DNA of 64,000 nt. Origin: an uncultured Aliiroseovarius sp. (lineage in GTDB: Bacteria > Pseudomonadota > Alphaproteobacteria > Rhodobacterales > Rhodobacteraceae). The position numbers were made by a program, and so were the translations under genes. The stretch spans positions 372,001 through 436,000 of the forward strand of contig NZ_CANLNB010000001.1 in assembly GCF_947492455.1 (NCBI RefSeq), read 5' to 3'. The notes under the pieces are model-generated. The model searched no databases, was not told where the DNA came from, and saw only the letters and a program-made list of their open reading frames with translations. How positions within the stretch are numbered: position 1 is the first letter of the stretch; every line of letters starts with the position of its first letter. This document shows positions 27,913-36,206 of the stretch, piece after piece.

Positions 27913-30562
27913 ACGTTTCTGCCGCGATCTCTTTCAGCTCATACAGCAGGTTCAGCGCCTCGATGGGTTTCAGGTCATCAGGGTGGATATCCTTCAAGGC
28001 AAGCTCCAGGTCGCTCGGGCCTGTAGGCGCGGGTTGAACCGGTTCGGCAAGGGCAGAAAACAGCGGAAGGTCGTCGATGATGGCCTTCTGACCGGATCCT
28101 TCACGCTCTCCTTTTTCCAGCGCGTCCAGCACCACATTCGCGCGAGCGACAACGCTGTTAGGCAGGCCCGCCAGCTTGGCAACCTGCACACCGTAAGATC
28201 GATCGGCCGCGCCTTTGCGGACTTCGTGCAGGAAAATGACCTCGCCTTCCCATTCTTTCACCGCAATCGTCGCGTTTTCCACGCCGTCCAGCTTGTCGGA
28301 CAACTGCGTCATCTCGTGATAATGCGTGGCGAAGAGTGCGCGGGATTTGTTGACGTCGTGCAGGTGTTCCAGCGTCGCCCAGGCGATGGACAAACCGTCA
28401 TAGGTCGCCGTCCCGCGCCCGATTTCGTCCAGAATAACCAGCGCGCGGTCGTCGGCTTGGTTCAGAATGGCGGCGGTTTCCACCATTTCGACCATAAATG
28501 TCGAACGTCCCCGCGCCAGATCATCCGAAGCGCCCACGCGGCTGAACAGTTGCGAGACCAAACCGATATGTGCCGCTTTCGCCGGAACAAAGCTGCCAGC
28601 CTGCGCCAACAGGGCGATCAGCGCGTTTTGGCGCAGGAAGGTCGACTTACCGGCCATGTTCGGACCAGTCAGAAGCCAGACATCGGCAGATTTTGCACCA
28701 TCCGCGAGGTCGCAATCATTGGCCACAAACGCCTCGCCCGACTTTCGCAGGGCAGCCTCGACCACGGGGTGACGTCCGGATTCCACGTGAAACACGCGGC
28801 TGTCATCGACGGTGGGGGCGGACCAATTGTCGGACCGTGCCAGATCGGCAAAACCGGTGGCCACGTCGATTTCCGATAGGGCGCGGGCGGTGTCGGATAC
28901 CGCACCTACCTGATCCAAAATTGCGGCAGTTAGGCTGGAATAGAGCCGCTTTTCGATCTCAAGCGCTCGGTTGCCCGCGTTCAGGATCTTGGTTTCCATA
29001 TCGCTGAGCGCCACTGTGGTGAAACGAACCGCATTCGCTGTGGTTTGCCGGTGGATATAGGTCTCGGACAGCGGTGGGTTTAGCATCTTTTCAGCATGGG
29101 TTGCCGTGGTCTCGATGAAATAGCCCAGCACGTTGTTGTGCTTCACCTTCAGCGAGCTGATGCCGGTGTGTTCGGCGTATTGGGCCTGCATCGCAGCGAT
29201 CACACCGCGGCCTTCGTCGCGCAATTGGCGGGCCTCGTCGAGGTCCTGGTCATAGCCGGGGGCAATGAAGCCGCCGTCACGGGCCAGAAGTGGCGGTTCG
29301 GCGACCAGCGCTTGATCCAGAAGATCGATCAGATCGTCATGGCCGCGCAGGTTTTGCGAGGCTTCCGCCAGTTTGGCGGGCAGATCGGATTGCGACAGGC
29401 TGTCGGCCAGATCACTTGCAGCGGCAAGCCCGTTGCGAATGGCGCCCAGATCGCGGGGGCCGCCACGTTCCAGTCCAAGCCGCGATAGGGCGCGGTCGAT
29501 GTCGGGGACGTTGCGCAGAAATTCGCGCGTATTCTCGCAAATTAGTCTCTGTTTCACCAGAAAACGTACCGCATCCAGTCGGGCGTTGATCTCGGAAAGG
29601 GTGCGCGAGGGGCTGGAGATGCGACGTTCCAACAAACGTCCACCACCAGCGGTCACGGTACGGTCGATCACAGACAAAAGCGATCCGTCACGCCCGCCGG
29701 ACAGGCTGTGGGTTAGCTCCAGATTACGGCGGGTGGCGGCGTCGATCTGCATCGTGCCCTGCGCAAGCTCTTTAACGGGCGGACGCAACAGCGGCAGTTT
29801 GCCCTTCTGGGTGATGTCCAGATATTCGACGATGGCTCCCATCGCGCCCAGTTCGGCGCGTGAGAAGCTGCCGAACGCATCGAGCGACCCGATCTTATAC
29901 AGATCCAGCAGCCGTTTTTCAGCACCCGTACTATCAAAGGCCGCGCGGCCCAGTTCGGTGGGGGATGCGCCAGAATCAGTCACTATTTCAGAGCAATTTT
30001 GATAATCGGCTTCGGACAACACAACCTCGCGTGGGGCAAGGCGGGCGAGTTCGGGGCCAAGACGCACAGGCGGGCAGGGCATGACGCGGAAGGCGCCGGT
30101 CGAGATGTCGACCCATGCTAGCGCGGCCTCGTCGCGCACGACGTTATAGGCGGCCAAGAAGTTATGCCGCCGCGCGTCCAGCAGGCTTTCTTCGGTCAAG
30201 GTGCCGGGCGTGACAAGCCGGACCACATCGCGTTTCACCACGGATTTCGAGCCACGCTTTTTCGCCTCGGCCGGGTTTTCCATCTGCTCGCAGACCGCAA
30301 CACGGAAGCCCTTGCGGATCAACGTCAGCAAATAGCCCTCGGCCGCATGAACCGGCACACCACACATGGGGATGTCTTCACCCAGATGCTTGCCGCGTTT
30401 GGTCAGGGCGATGTCCAAGGCCGCGGCAGCCGCGACGGCGTCGTCAAAGAACAGCTCGTAAAAATCGCCCATGCGATAGAACAAAAGGGCGTCTTGGTAG
30501 CCCTCTTTGATCTCAAGAAACTGCGCCATCATTGGCGTGATCTTGGCTGGTTTATCGCTCAC
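27911..30562 (-). CDS. mutS: DNA mismatch repair protein MutS
   Basis: Recognises mismatches and starts repair. The 883-residue protein has the mismatch-binding N-terminus with FYRMGDFYELF (the Phe-X-Glu motif), lever and clamp regions, and an ATPase with Walker A TGPNMAGKST at about residues 630-640. VILDEIGRGTATYDG is Walker B. A near-match to parS (13 of 16) lies inside the gene at 28779-28794. It follows galE on the same strand. Confidence 0.97.
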   Translation of the reverse strand: MSDKPAKITPMMAQFLEIKEGYQDALLFYRMGDFYELFFDDAVAAAAALDIALTKRGKHLGEDIPMCGVPVHAAEGYLLTLIRKGFRVAVCEQMENPAEAKKRGSKSVVKRDVVRLVTPGTLTEESLLDARRHNFLAAYNVVRDEAALAWVDISTGAFRVMPCPPVRLGPELARLAPREVVLSEADYQNCSEIVTDSGASPTELGRAAFDSTGAEKRLLDLYKIGSLDAFGSFSRAELGAMGAIVEYLDITQKGKLPLLRPPVKELAQGTMQIDAATRRNLELTHSLSGGRDGSLLSVIDRTVTAGGGRLLERRISSPSRTLSEINARLDAVRFLVKQRLICENTREFLRNVPDIDRALSRLGLERGGPRDLGAIRNGLAAASDLADSLSQSDLPAKLAEASQNLRGHDDLIDLLDQALVAEPPLLARDGGFIAPGYDQDLDEARQLRDEGRGVIAAMQAQYAEHTGISSLKVKHNNVLGYFIETTATHAEKMLNPPLSETYIHRQTTANAVRFTTVALSDMETKILNAGNRALEIEKRLYSSLTAAILDQVGAVSDTARALSEIDVATGFADLARSDNWSAPTVDDSRVFHVESGRHPVVEAALRKSGEAFVANDCDLADGAKSADVWLLTGPNMAGKSTFLRQNALIALLAQAGSFVPAKAAHIGLVSQLFSRVGASDDLARGRSTFMVEMVETAAILNQADDRALVILDEIGRGTATYDGLSIAWATLEHLHDVNKSRALFATHYHEMTQLSDKLDGVENATIAVKEWEGEVIFLHEVRKGAADRSYGVQVAKLAGLPNSVVARANVVLDALEKGEREGSGQKAIIDDLPLFSALAEPVQPAPTGPSDLELALKDIHPDDLKPIEALNLLYELKEIAAET

Positions 30563-30627
30563 CTGCTGCCCCCCGGCGTTATGCTTTGCGACAGACTAGA
30601 ATGTCGTGCGTCGGGGTGAAAGAGGGG

Positions 30628-31638
30628 TCAGGAATTTTTGCGGCGCGAGACCCAGTTCCAGCTGCTTTCGCACATCTCGTCCAGACCACGCTCGGCTTCA
30701 AATCCCAGCACATCGCGGGCCATGTCAGGGCGGGCGACCAAAGTGGGGACGTCGCCCGGGCGCCGCTGTGTCACGGCATACGGCAAGTCGCGCCCAACCG
30801 CGCGCTCATAGGCGTGTAGCATATCGTACACTGAGTAGCCCTGACCGGTCCCAATGTTGACGGTGTGACCCTTCTTGTTTTCAAGCAACGCGGTCAACGA
30901 CAGTACATGCGCACGCGCCAGATCAGAGACGTGGATATAGTCGCGTACCCCAGTACCGTCAGGCGTATCGTAATCATCGCCAAAGATCGAAAGCTGTTTC
31001 AGTTCGCCCATTGCGACTTTGGCAATATAAGGCATCAGGTTGTTAGGAATATCGTTTGGATCCTCGCCAATCAGCCCGGTTTCATGCGCGCCTGCCGGGT
31101 TGAAATAGCGCAGAATACCAAAGGCCCAACTGTCATCCGAGGCCGCGACCTGTTCCAGCGTTTGCTCACAGGTCAGCTTGGTGAATGCATAGGGGCTGGA
31201 ATAACTGCGGGGGTAATCCTCGGGGATCGGGATGACCTTGGGCTCGCCATAGACGGTGGCGGTTGATGAAAAGACCAGCGCACGACAGCCCGCCGGTTGC
31301 ATCGCCTGAAGCAAATTCAAAAGGCCGGACACATTGGTTTGAATATAGTCCAGCGGAATTTGCGTGCTTTCACCAACGGCTTTAAGTGCGGCGAAATGCA
31401 CTACGGCGTCGATCTTGTGGCTGTCAAAAATGCGGGCCAGAATTTCAGGATCCAGCACATCCCCTTCGTAACACGTGACAGGTGCGGCGGTGATCACTTC
31501 TAGCCGGTCAATTACATCGCGGCGCGCGTTTGAGAAATTGTCCAAGATCACAACGTCAAACCCAGCTTTTGTCAGCTCGACATAAGTATGCGAGCCAATA
31601 AATCCTGCGCCGCCGGTCAAAAGGACTTTTTGTGCCAC
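30628..31638 (-). CDS. galE: UDP-glucose 4-epimerase
   Basis: Interconverts UDP-glucose and UDP-galactose for envelope polysaccharides. The 336-residue short-chain dehydrogenase-fold protein has GGAGFIGSHTYVEL for NAD, SSTATVYGEP and the catalytic Tyr-X3-Lys in YSSPYAFTKL. The start is a GTG at 31638 with GGAGG six bases upstream. This GTG lies within a CACGTG of a partial parS-like palindrome, as in mnmG. It is the first gene of a galE-mutS tandem. Confidence 0.93.
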   Translation of the reverse strand: MAQKVLLTGGAGFIGSHTYVELTKAGFDVVILDNFSNARRDVIDRLEVITAAPVTCYEGDVLDPEILARIFDSHKIDAVVHFAALKAVGESTQIPLDYIQTNVSGLLNLLQAMQPAGCRALVFSSTATVYGEPKVIPIPEDYPRSYSSPYAFTKLTCEQTLEQVAASDDSWAFGILRYFNPAGAHETGLIGEDPNDIPNNLMPYIAKVAMGELKQLSIFGDDYDTPDGTGVRDYIHVSDLARAHVLSLTALLENKKGHTVNIGTGQGYSVYDMLHAYERAVGRDLPYAVTQRRPGDVPTLVARPDMARDVLGFEAERGLDEMCESSWNWVSRRKNS

Positions 31639-31737
31639 GTGAAACCTCCAAATCTAATGACCGAGATATAGGATGGATCGGAGGGAAAGGCACGTAGGAA
31701 TGATTTTCGGGTGTGAAATTGCGATTATTGCGGTGAT

Positions 31738-31757
31738 CTTCGAAAATATTTTTCAAG
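31738..31757. promoter_or_regulatory. AT-rich imperfect palindrome in the galE/maeB gap
   Basis: A 20-bp near-palindrome with a perfect AAAATATTTT centre, in the 214-bp divergent region between galE and maeB. It is a candidate operator or a DNA-bending site; no known regulator motif is matched with confidence. Apart from the galE ribosome site, nothing else specific is seen in this gap. Confidence 0.3.
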
Positions 31758-31852
31758 AATTACCCAAAAACCCCCGATAAAAGACAGATTAATAGCCGAA
31801 TACCGGTTGAGGCCCGGATTTTCCCCCTGTAAGGGTTTGACTTCGACAGAAG

Positions 31853-34132
31853 ATGACAAAGGCCCCCGAAATGCCCAAAGCCAAGATCACAGATGAAGAG
31901 GCGCTTGCCTTCCACATTGACCCCACACCGGGCAAATTCGAGGTCACGCCGTCGGTCCCGATGACCACGCAGCGTGACCTGTCGCTGGCCTATTCGCCGG
32001 GCGTTGCGGTTCCCTGTGAGGCGATCGCCGAGAACCCGCAGACGGCCTATGATTATACCAACAAGGGCAACCTTGTGGCGGTGATTTCCAACGGGACCGC
32101 GGTTCTGGGTCTTGGCAATCTGGGCGCGCTGGCGTCGAAACCCGTGATGGAAGGCAAGGCGGTTCTGTTCAAGCGTTTTGCCGACGTGAACTCGATCGAT
32201 ATCGAGCTGGACACCGAGGATCCCGAGGCGATCATCAACGCGGTCAAGCTGATGGGCCCGACCTTTGGCGGCATCAACCTTGAAGACATCAAAGCGCCCG
32301 AGTGCTTCATCATCGAGCAGCGTCTGAAGGAAGAAATGGACATCCCCGTCTTCCACGACGACCAGCACGGCACGGCGGTGATCTGCGCGGCGGGCCTTTT
32401 GAACGCGCTGCACCTGTCGGGCAAAAAGATCGAGGATTGCCGCATCGTTCTGAACGGTGCCGGTGCTGCGGGCATCGCCTGTATCGAGCTAATCAAGGCG
32501 ATGGGCGCGAAGCATGACAACTGCATCGTTTGTGATACCAAGGGCGTGATCTATCAGGGCCGTACCGATGGTATGAATCAGTGGAAATCGGCCCACGCCG
32601 CCAACACTGAACTCCGCACGCTGGAAGAGGCAATGGACGGGGCAGACGTGTTCCTTGGCGTGTCGGTCAAGGGTGCAGTGACGCAAGAGATGGTCGCCTC
32701 GATGGCCGACAACCCCGTCATCTTCGCCATGGCGAACCCGGATCCCGAGATTACGCCGGAAGAAGCCCACGAAGTGCGCAATGATGCGATCGTGGCGACC
32801 GGGCGTTCGGATTATCCGAACCAGGTGAACAACGTGCTGGGCTTCCCGTACCTGTTCCGTGGCGCGCTGGACATCAACGCGCGTGCCATCAATGACGAGA
32901 TGAAGATCGCCTGTGCGCAGGCGTTGGCGGAATTGGCCCGCGAAGATGTGCCGGACGAAGTTGCGATGGCCTATGGCAAGAAGCTGACCTTCGGTCGCGA
33001 CTATATTATTCCAACGCCGTTTGACCCGCGTCTGATCCACGTGATCCCGCCGGCAGTTGCTAAGGCCGGGATGGATACCGGCGTTGCGCGCCGCCCGATC
33101 ATCGACATGGATGGGTACGAGCAAAGCCTGAAGGCGCGGATGGATCCGACGGCCTCGATCCTGCGCGGCATCACGGCGCGTGCACGTAAGAGCCAAGCGA
33201 CGATGATTTTTGCCGAGGGCGACAACTCGCAAGTTCTGCGCGCGGCAGTTCAGTATCAGCGTAACGGCTATGGCCGCGCGCTGGTCGTTGGCCGTGAAGA
33301 GGATGTCAAGGCCAAGCTGACCGCCGATGGTTTGGGGGATGCTGTGCGCGAGTTGCGCGTGGTGAACGCCGCAAATACCGAGCATCTGGATACCTACAAA
33401 GACTACCTGTACCAGCGCCTGCAGCGCCAAGGTTTCGACCGCCACGACATTCACCGTCTGGCCGCGCGTGACCGCCACGTGTTTGCCTCGCTGATGCTGG
33501 CGCATGGGCATGGCGATGGTCTGGTGACCGGCGCGACCCGGAAATCGGCCTATGTGCTGGACCGGATCAACCACGTGTTCGACGCAACCGCCGCCGATGG
33601 CGCGGTGGGCGTGACCGCCGTTCTGCACAAAGGGCGCATCGTGCTGATGGCCGATACGCTGGTGCATGAATGGCCCGAAACCGAGGATCTGGCCAACATC
33701 GCAGAACGCGCTGCCACCGTGGCACGTGGTCTGGGGCTTGAGCCGCGCGTGGCGTTCGTCAGCTTCTCGACCTTCGGTTATCCGGTGTCGGAACGCGCCT
33801 CGAAACTGCACGAAGCCCCCGTGATCCTTGAGAAGCGCGGCGTGGACTTTGAGTTTGAGGGCGAGATGACCGCGGACGTTGCTCTGAACCCTGACGTTAT
33901 GGCGCAGTATCCGTTCTGTCGCCTGTCTGGTCCGGCCAACATTCTGGTGGTTCCGGCCCGTCACTCGGCCTCGATCTCGGTCAAGATGATGCAGGAATTG
34001 GCAGGGGCCACGGTCATCGGTCCGATCCTGTCGGGTATTGATCAGCCGATCCAGATCTGTTCGACCAACTCGACCTCGAACGACATTCTGAACATGGCGA
34101 TGCTGGCCGCGACCCGCTTGGGCAAGCGCTAA
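31853..34132 (+). CDS. maeB: NADP-dependent malic enzyme MaeB (malic enzyme fused to phosphotransacetylase-like domain)
   Basis: Converts malate to pyruvate and CO2 with NADP+. The 759-residue protein has the malic enzyme catalytic domain (about 15-180), a nucleotide-binding domain with VLNGAGAAGIACIEL (about 200-214), and from about residue 440 a phosphotransacetylase-like domain thought to be regulatory (acetyl-CoA). This architecture is normal for proteobacterial MaeB. The ATG at 31871 has a better ribosome site (AAAGG) than the one at 31853, so the first six residues are uncertain. Confidence 0.94.
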   Translation: MTKAPEMPKAKITDEEALAFHIDPTPGKFEVTPSVPMTTQRDLSLAYSPGVAVPCEAIAENPQTAYDYTNKGNLVAVISNGTAVLGLGNLGALASKPVMEGKAVLFKRFADVNSIDIELDTEDPEAIINAVKLMGPTFGGINLEDIKAPECFIIEQRLKEEMDIPVFHDDQHGTAVICAAGLLNALHLSGKKIEDCRIVLNGAGAAGIACIELIKAMGAKHDNCIVCDTKGVIYQGRTDGMNQWKSAHAANTELRTLEEAMDGADVFLGVSVKGAVTQEMVASMADNPVIFAMANPDPEITPEEAHEVRNDAIVATGRSDYPNQVNNVLGFPYLFRGALDINARAINDEMKIACAQALAELAREDVPDEVAMAYGKKLTFGRDYIIPTPFDPRLIHVIPPAVAKAGMDTGVARRPIIDMDGYEQSLKARMDPTASILRGITARARKSQATMIFAEGDNSQVLRAAVQYQRNGYGRALVVGREEDVKAKLTADGLGDAVRELRVVNAANTEHLDTYKDYLYQRLQRQGFDRHDIHRLAARDRHVFASLMLAHGHGDGLVTGATRKSAYVLDRINHVFDATAADGAVGVTAVLHKGRIVLMADTLVHEWPETEDLANIAERAATVARGLGLEPRVAFVSFSTFGYPVSERASKLHEAPVILEKRGVDFEFEGEMTADVALNPDVMAQYPFCRLSGPANILVVPARHSASISVKMMQELAGATVIGPILSGIDQPIQICSTNSTSNDILNMAMLAATRLGKR

Positions 34133-34152
34133 TTCCGCTGGATTAGAGACTG

Positions 34153-34184
34153 AAACGGCCCGTGGGACATCCTGCGGGCCGTTT
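34153..34184 (+). terminator. Rho-independent terminator of maeB
   Basis: Ten-base perfect stem AAACGGCCCG / CGGGCCGTTT around a 12-nt loop, followed by TTTCGTTC. It lies 21 nt after the maeB stop. Confidence 0.82.
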
Positions 34185-34280
34185 TCGTTCTGTGCAGGTT
34201 TGAACAGACACGTCGCTTATCGCGCTGAATTGTTTGGTGGCTTGGAGTCGCTATCTCTCTATGGAGTATAGGAGGCACCA

Positions 34281-35249
34281 ATGGGTCAGCTTGTAGATGG
34301 CGTCTGGAAAGACGTGTGGTACGACACGAAGAAAACCGGCGGCACATTCAAACGCGAAGACGCGCGGTTTCGCAATTGGGTCACGGCGGACGGGTCTGCG
34401 GGCCCGACGGGCGATGGCGGCTTCAAGGCCGAACCCGGGCGCTATCACCTGTACGTCTCGCTCGCCTGCCCTTGGGCGCACCGCACCCTGATCTTTCGCA
34501 AGCTGAAAGGGCTTGAGGATCTGATCGGCATGACCGCCGTGCATCCGCATATGTTATCGAATGGGTGGGAGTTCGACCCCGCCGACCCCGACCCGCTGTT
34601 CGGGCACAGCTTCATGCATCAGGTCTATACTACCGACAAAGCTGACTACTCGGGCCGGGTGACGGTGCCGGTTTTGTGGGACAAGGTGCAGGGGCGGATT
34701 GCCAGCAACGAAAGCTCGGAAATCATCCGCATGTTCAACACGGCCTTCAACGGGCTGACCGGGAATACGCTGGATTTCTACCCTGAACCGTTGCGGGATC
34801 AGATCGACGCGATCAACGATGACGTCTATCGAAACATCAATAATGGTGTCTATCGTTGCGGATTTGCGACCACGCAAGAGGCATATGAACAGGCGTTTGA
34901 CGCGCTATTCGCGGCACTGGACCGCGTTGAAACCATCCTATCCCAAAGCCGCTATCTGGTCGGCGGCCAACTGACCGAGGCCGATTGGCGACTGTTCACT
35001 ACGCTGATCCGGTTCGATGCGGTCTATCACGGGCATTTCAAAACGAACCTGAAACGGATCGAAGATTTCCCGAACATCTCGAACTATCTGCGCGAACTGT
35101 ATCAGCATCCCGGCGTGGCCGAGACGGTGAACATGCAGCACATCAAATCGCACTACTATTACTCGCACGACACGATCAATCCGACGCGGGTGGTGCCGAA
35201 AGGCCCGGCGCTTGATTTTAGCCGCCCCCATGATCGCGATCGGTTCTGA
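34281..35249 (+). CDS. Glutathionyl-hydroquinone reductase (YqjG/ECM4-type glutathione transferase)
   Basis: A 322-residue omega/xi-class glutathione transferase that removes glutathione from glutathionyl-hydroquinones. The catalytic Cys63 is in SLACPWAHRTLIFR. The family N-terminus (TGGTFKREDARFRNWV) and C-terminal segments (ADWRLFTTLIRFD, VYHGHFKTNL, MQHIKSHYYYSH) are clear. GGAGG precedes the ATG. Upstream is the maeB terminator, so it is probably transcribed on its own. Confidence 0.92.
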   Translation: MGQLVDGVWKDVWYDTKKTGGTFKREDARFRNWVTADGSAGPTGDGGFKAEPGRYHLYVSLACPWAHRTLIFRKLKGLEDLIGMTAVHPHMLSNGWEFDPADPDPLFGHSFMHQVYTTDKADYSGRVTVPVLWDKVQGRIASNESSEIIRMFNTAFNGLTGNTLDFYPEPLRDQIDAINDDVYRNINNGVYRCGFATTQEAYEQAFDALFAALDRVETILSQSRYLVGGQLTEADWRLFTTLIRFDAVYHGHFKTNLKRIEDFPNISNYLRELYQHPGVAETVNMQHIKSHYYYSHDTINPTRVVPKGPALDFSRPHDRDRF

Positions 35250-35291
35250 CGCAGTTTGACTTGCGCGCCGGGACGGCCCTAGGCTTGTCCG

Positions 35292-36155
35292 ATGCGGTAT
35301 CTTCTGAACCATCTGCGTGGGCGGCATCCGCTGTGGCAAAGCTTCTGGGTGAATGGTGTCGGCGTGCGGCTGACGCTCTATGCCCTTATTTTGCTGGCTC
35401 TCAGCGCCGCCCCGATTTCGATCTTGGCGGCTGCGGCGCTTGTTGGCGCCGATGCATTGTGCCTGCTGTGGCAAAGCGTCGGCTATTTCCGCGCCGCTGA
35501 CGCGCGCGTGCGCGATACCGGGTCGATGCTGCCCACGTGGGGCGGGATGATCGCCTTGGTGATCGCCGTGTTCGTCGTGGCGTCGCAATGGTGGGCCTTG
35601 GCTTTGGCAACGCGACCGGGCGAGGATGGCCCCAGTTTTGCCGAGCAAAAGGCGCTAGAACGGCAGGCTGAATACCAGATTGTGCGACAACTTGACGGAA
35701 ACCTTCTATTCCAAGGGCAGATCGTGTTGGGTGTGACCAAGGCGCTGGACCGGGAACTGGCGCAAGGGCCGATCCCCACACGCATCACCTTAGCCAGTGA
35801 CGGCGGCAATGTGTTCGAGGCGCGCGGGTTGGCGAAGCTGATCATGACACACGAGATTCAGACCCATGTGGAGGACACCTGCAGTTCGGCCTGTACGCTG
35901 GTGTTCATCGCGGGATCGCAGAGGCAATTTGGGCCGGATGCACGGTTGGGGTTTCACAGCTATCTGCTGGAAGACGCGCAGCGGCTGCCGGGATTTAATA
36001 TCGAGGCTGAACAGGCGCGGGATCGGGCGTTCATGCTTGGGCAGGGAGTGTCGGCTGATTTCATCACCCGCGTGTATGAGACGCCCTCCAGCGATATCTG
36101 GTTTCCGGAACACGGGTTTTTACGCCAATCGGGGGTCGTGACACAGACCCCCTAA
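35292..36155 (+). CDS. Membrane-anchored ClpP/crotonase-fold protein of unknown function
   Basis: A 287-residue protein with two N-terminal hydrophobic segments (about residues 25-60 and 78-105) and a C-terminal domain, probably periplasmic. The domain resembles the ClpP/crotonase fold: RITLASDGGNVFEARGLAKLI, then a candidate serine nucleophile in CSSACTLVFIAG, then a candidate histidine in LGFHSY. Related proteins are annotated only as predicted periplasmic proteins. The pattern suggests a serine protease, but this is inference. It has no clear partner gene and ends at a strong terminator shared with the convergent icd gene. Confidence 0.75.
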   Translation: MRYLLNHLRGRHPLWQSFWVNGVGVRLTLYALILLALSAAPISILAAAALVGADALCLLWQSVGYFRAADARVRDTGSMLPTWGGMIALVIAVFVVASQWWALALATRPGEDGPSFAEQKALERQAEYQIVRQLDGNLLFQGQIVLGVTKALDRELAQGPIPTRITLASDGGNVFEARGLAKLIMTHEIQTHVEDTCSSACTLVFIAGSQRQFGPDARLGFHSYLLEDAQRLPGFNIEAEQARDRAFMLGQGVSADFITRVYETPSSDIWFPEHGFLRQSGVVTQTP

Positions 36156-36160
36156 AACAG

Positions 36161-36187
36161 AAAACCCCGCCACAAGGACGGGGTTTT
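36161..36187. terminator. Bidirectional terminator
   Basis: Perfect AAAACCCCG / CGGGGTTTT stem around a 9-nt loop, between the convergent ClpP-like gene and the monomeric isocitrate dehydrogenase gene. A/T tails on both sides. Confidence 0.82.
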
Positions 36188-36206
36188 CAGGTGATTTAGA
36201 GACGTA

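Noticed and set aside
32489-33964. 491-codon minus-strand frame opposite maeB
   Set aside because: Shadow of the malic enzyme/phosphotransacetylase coding sequence, rich in His, Arg and Gln as expected of an antisense frame.
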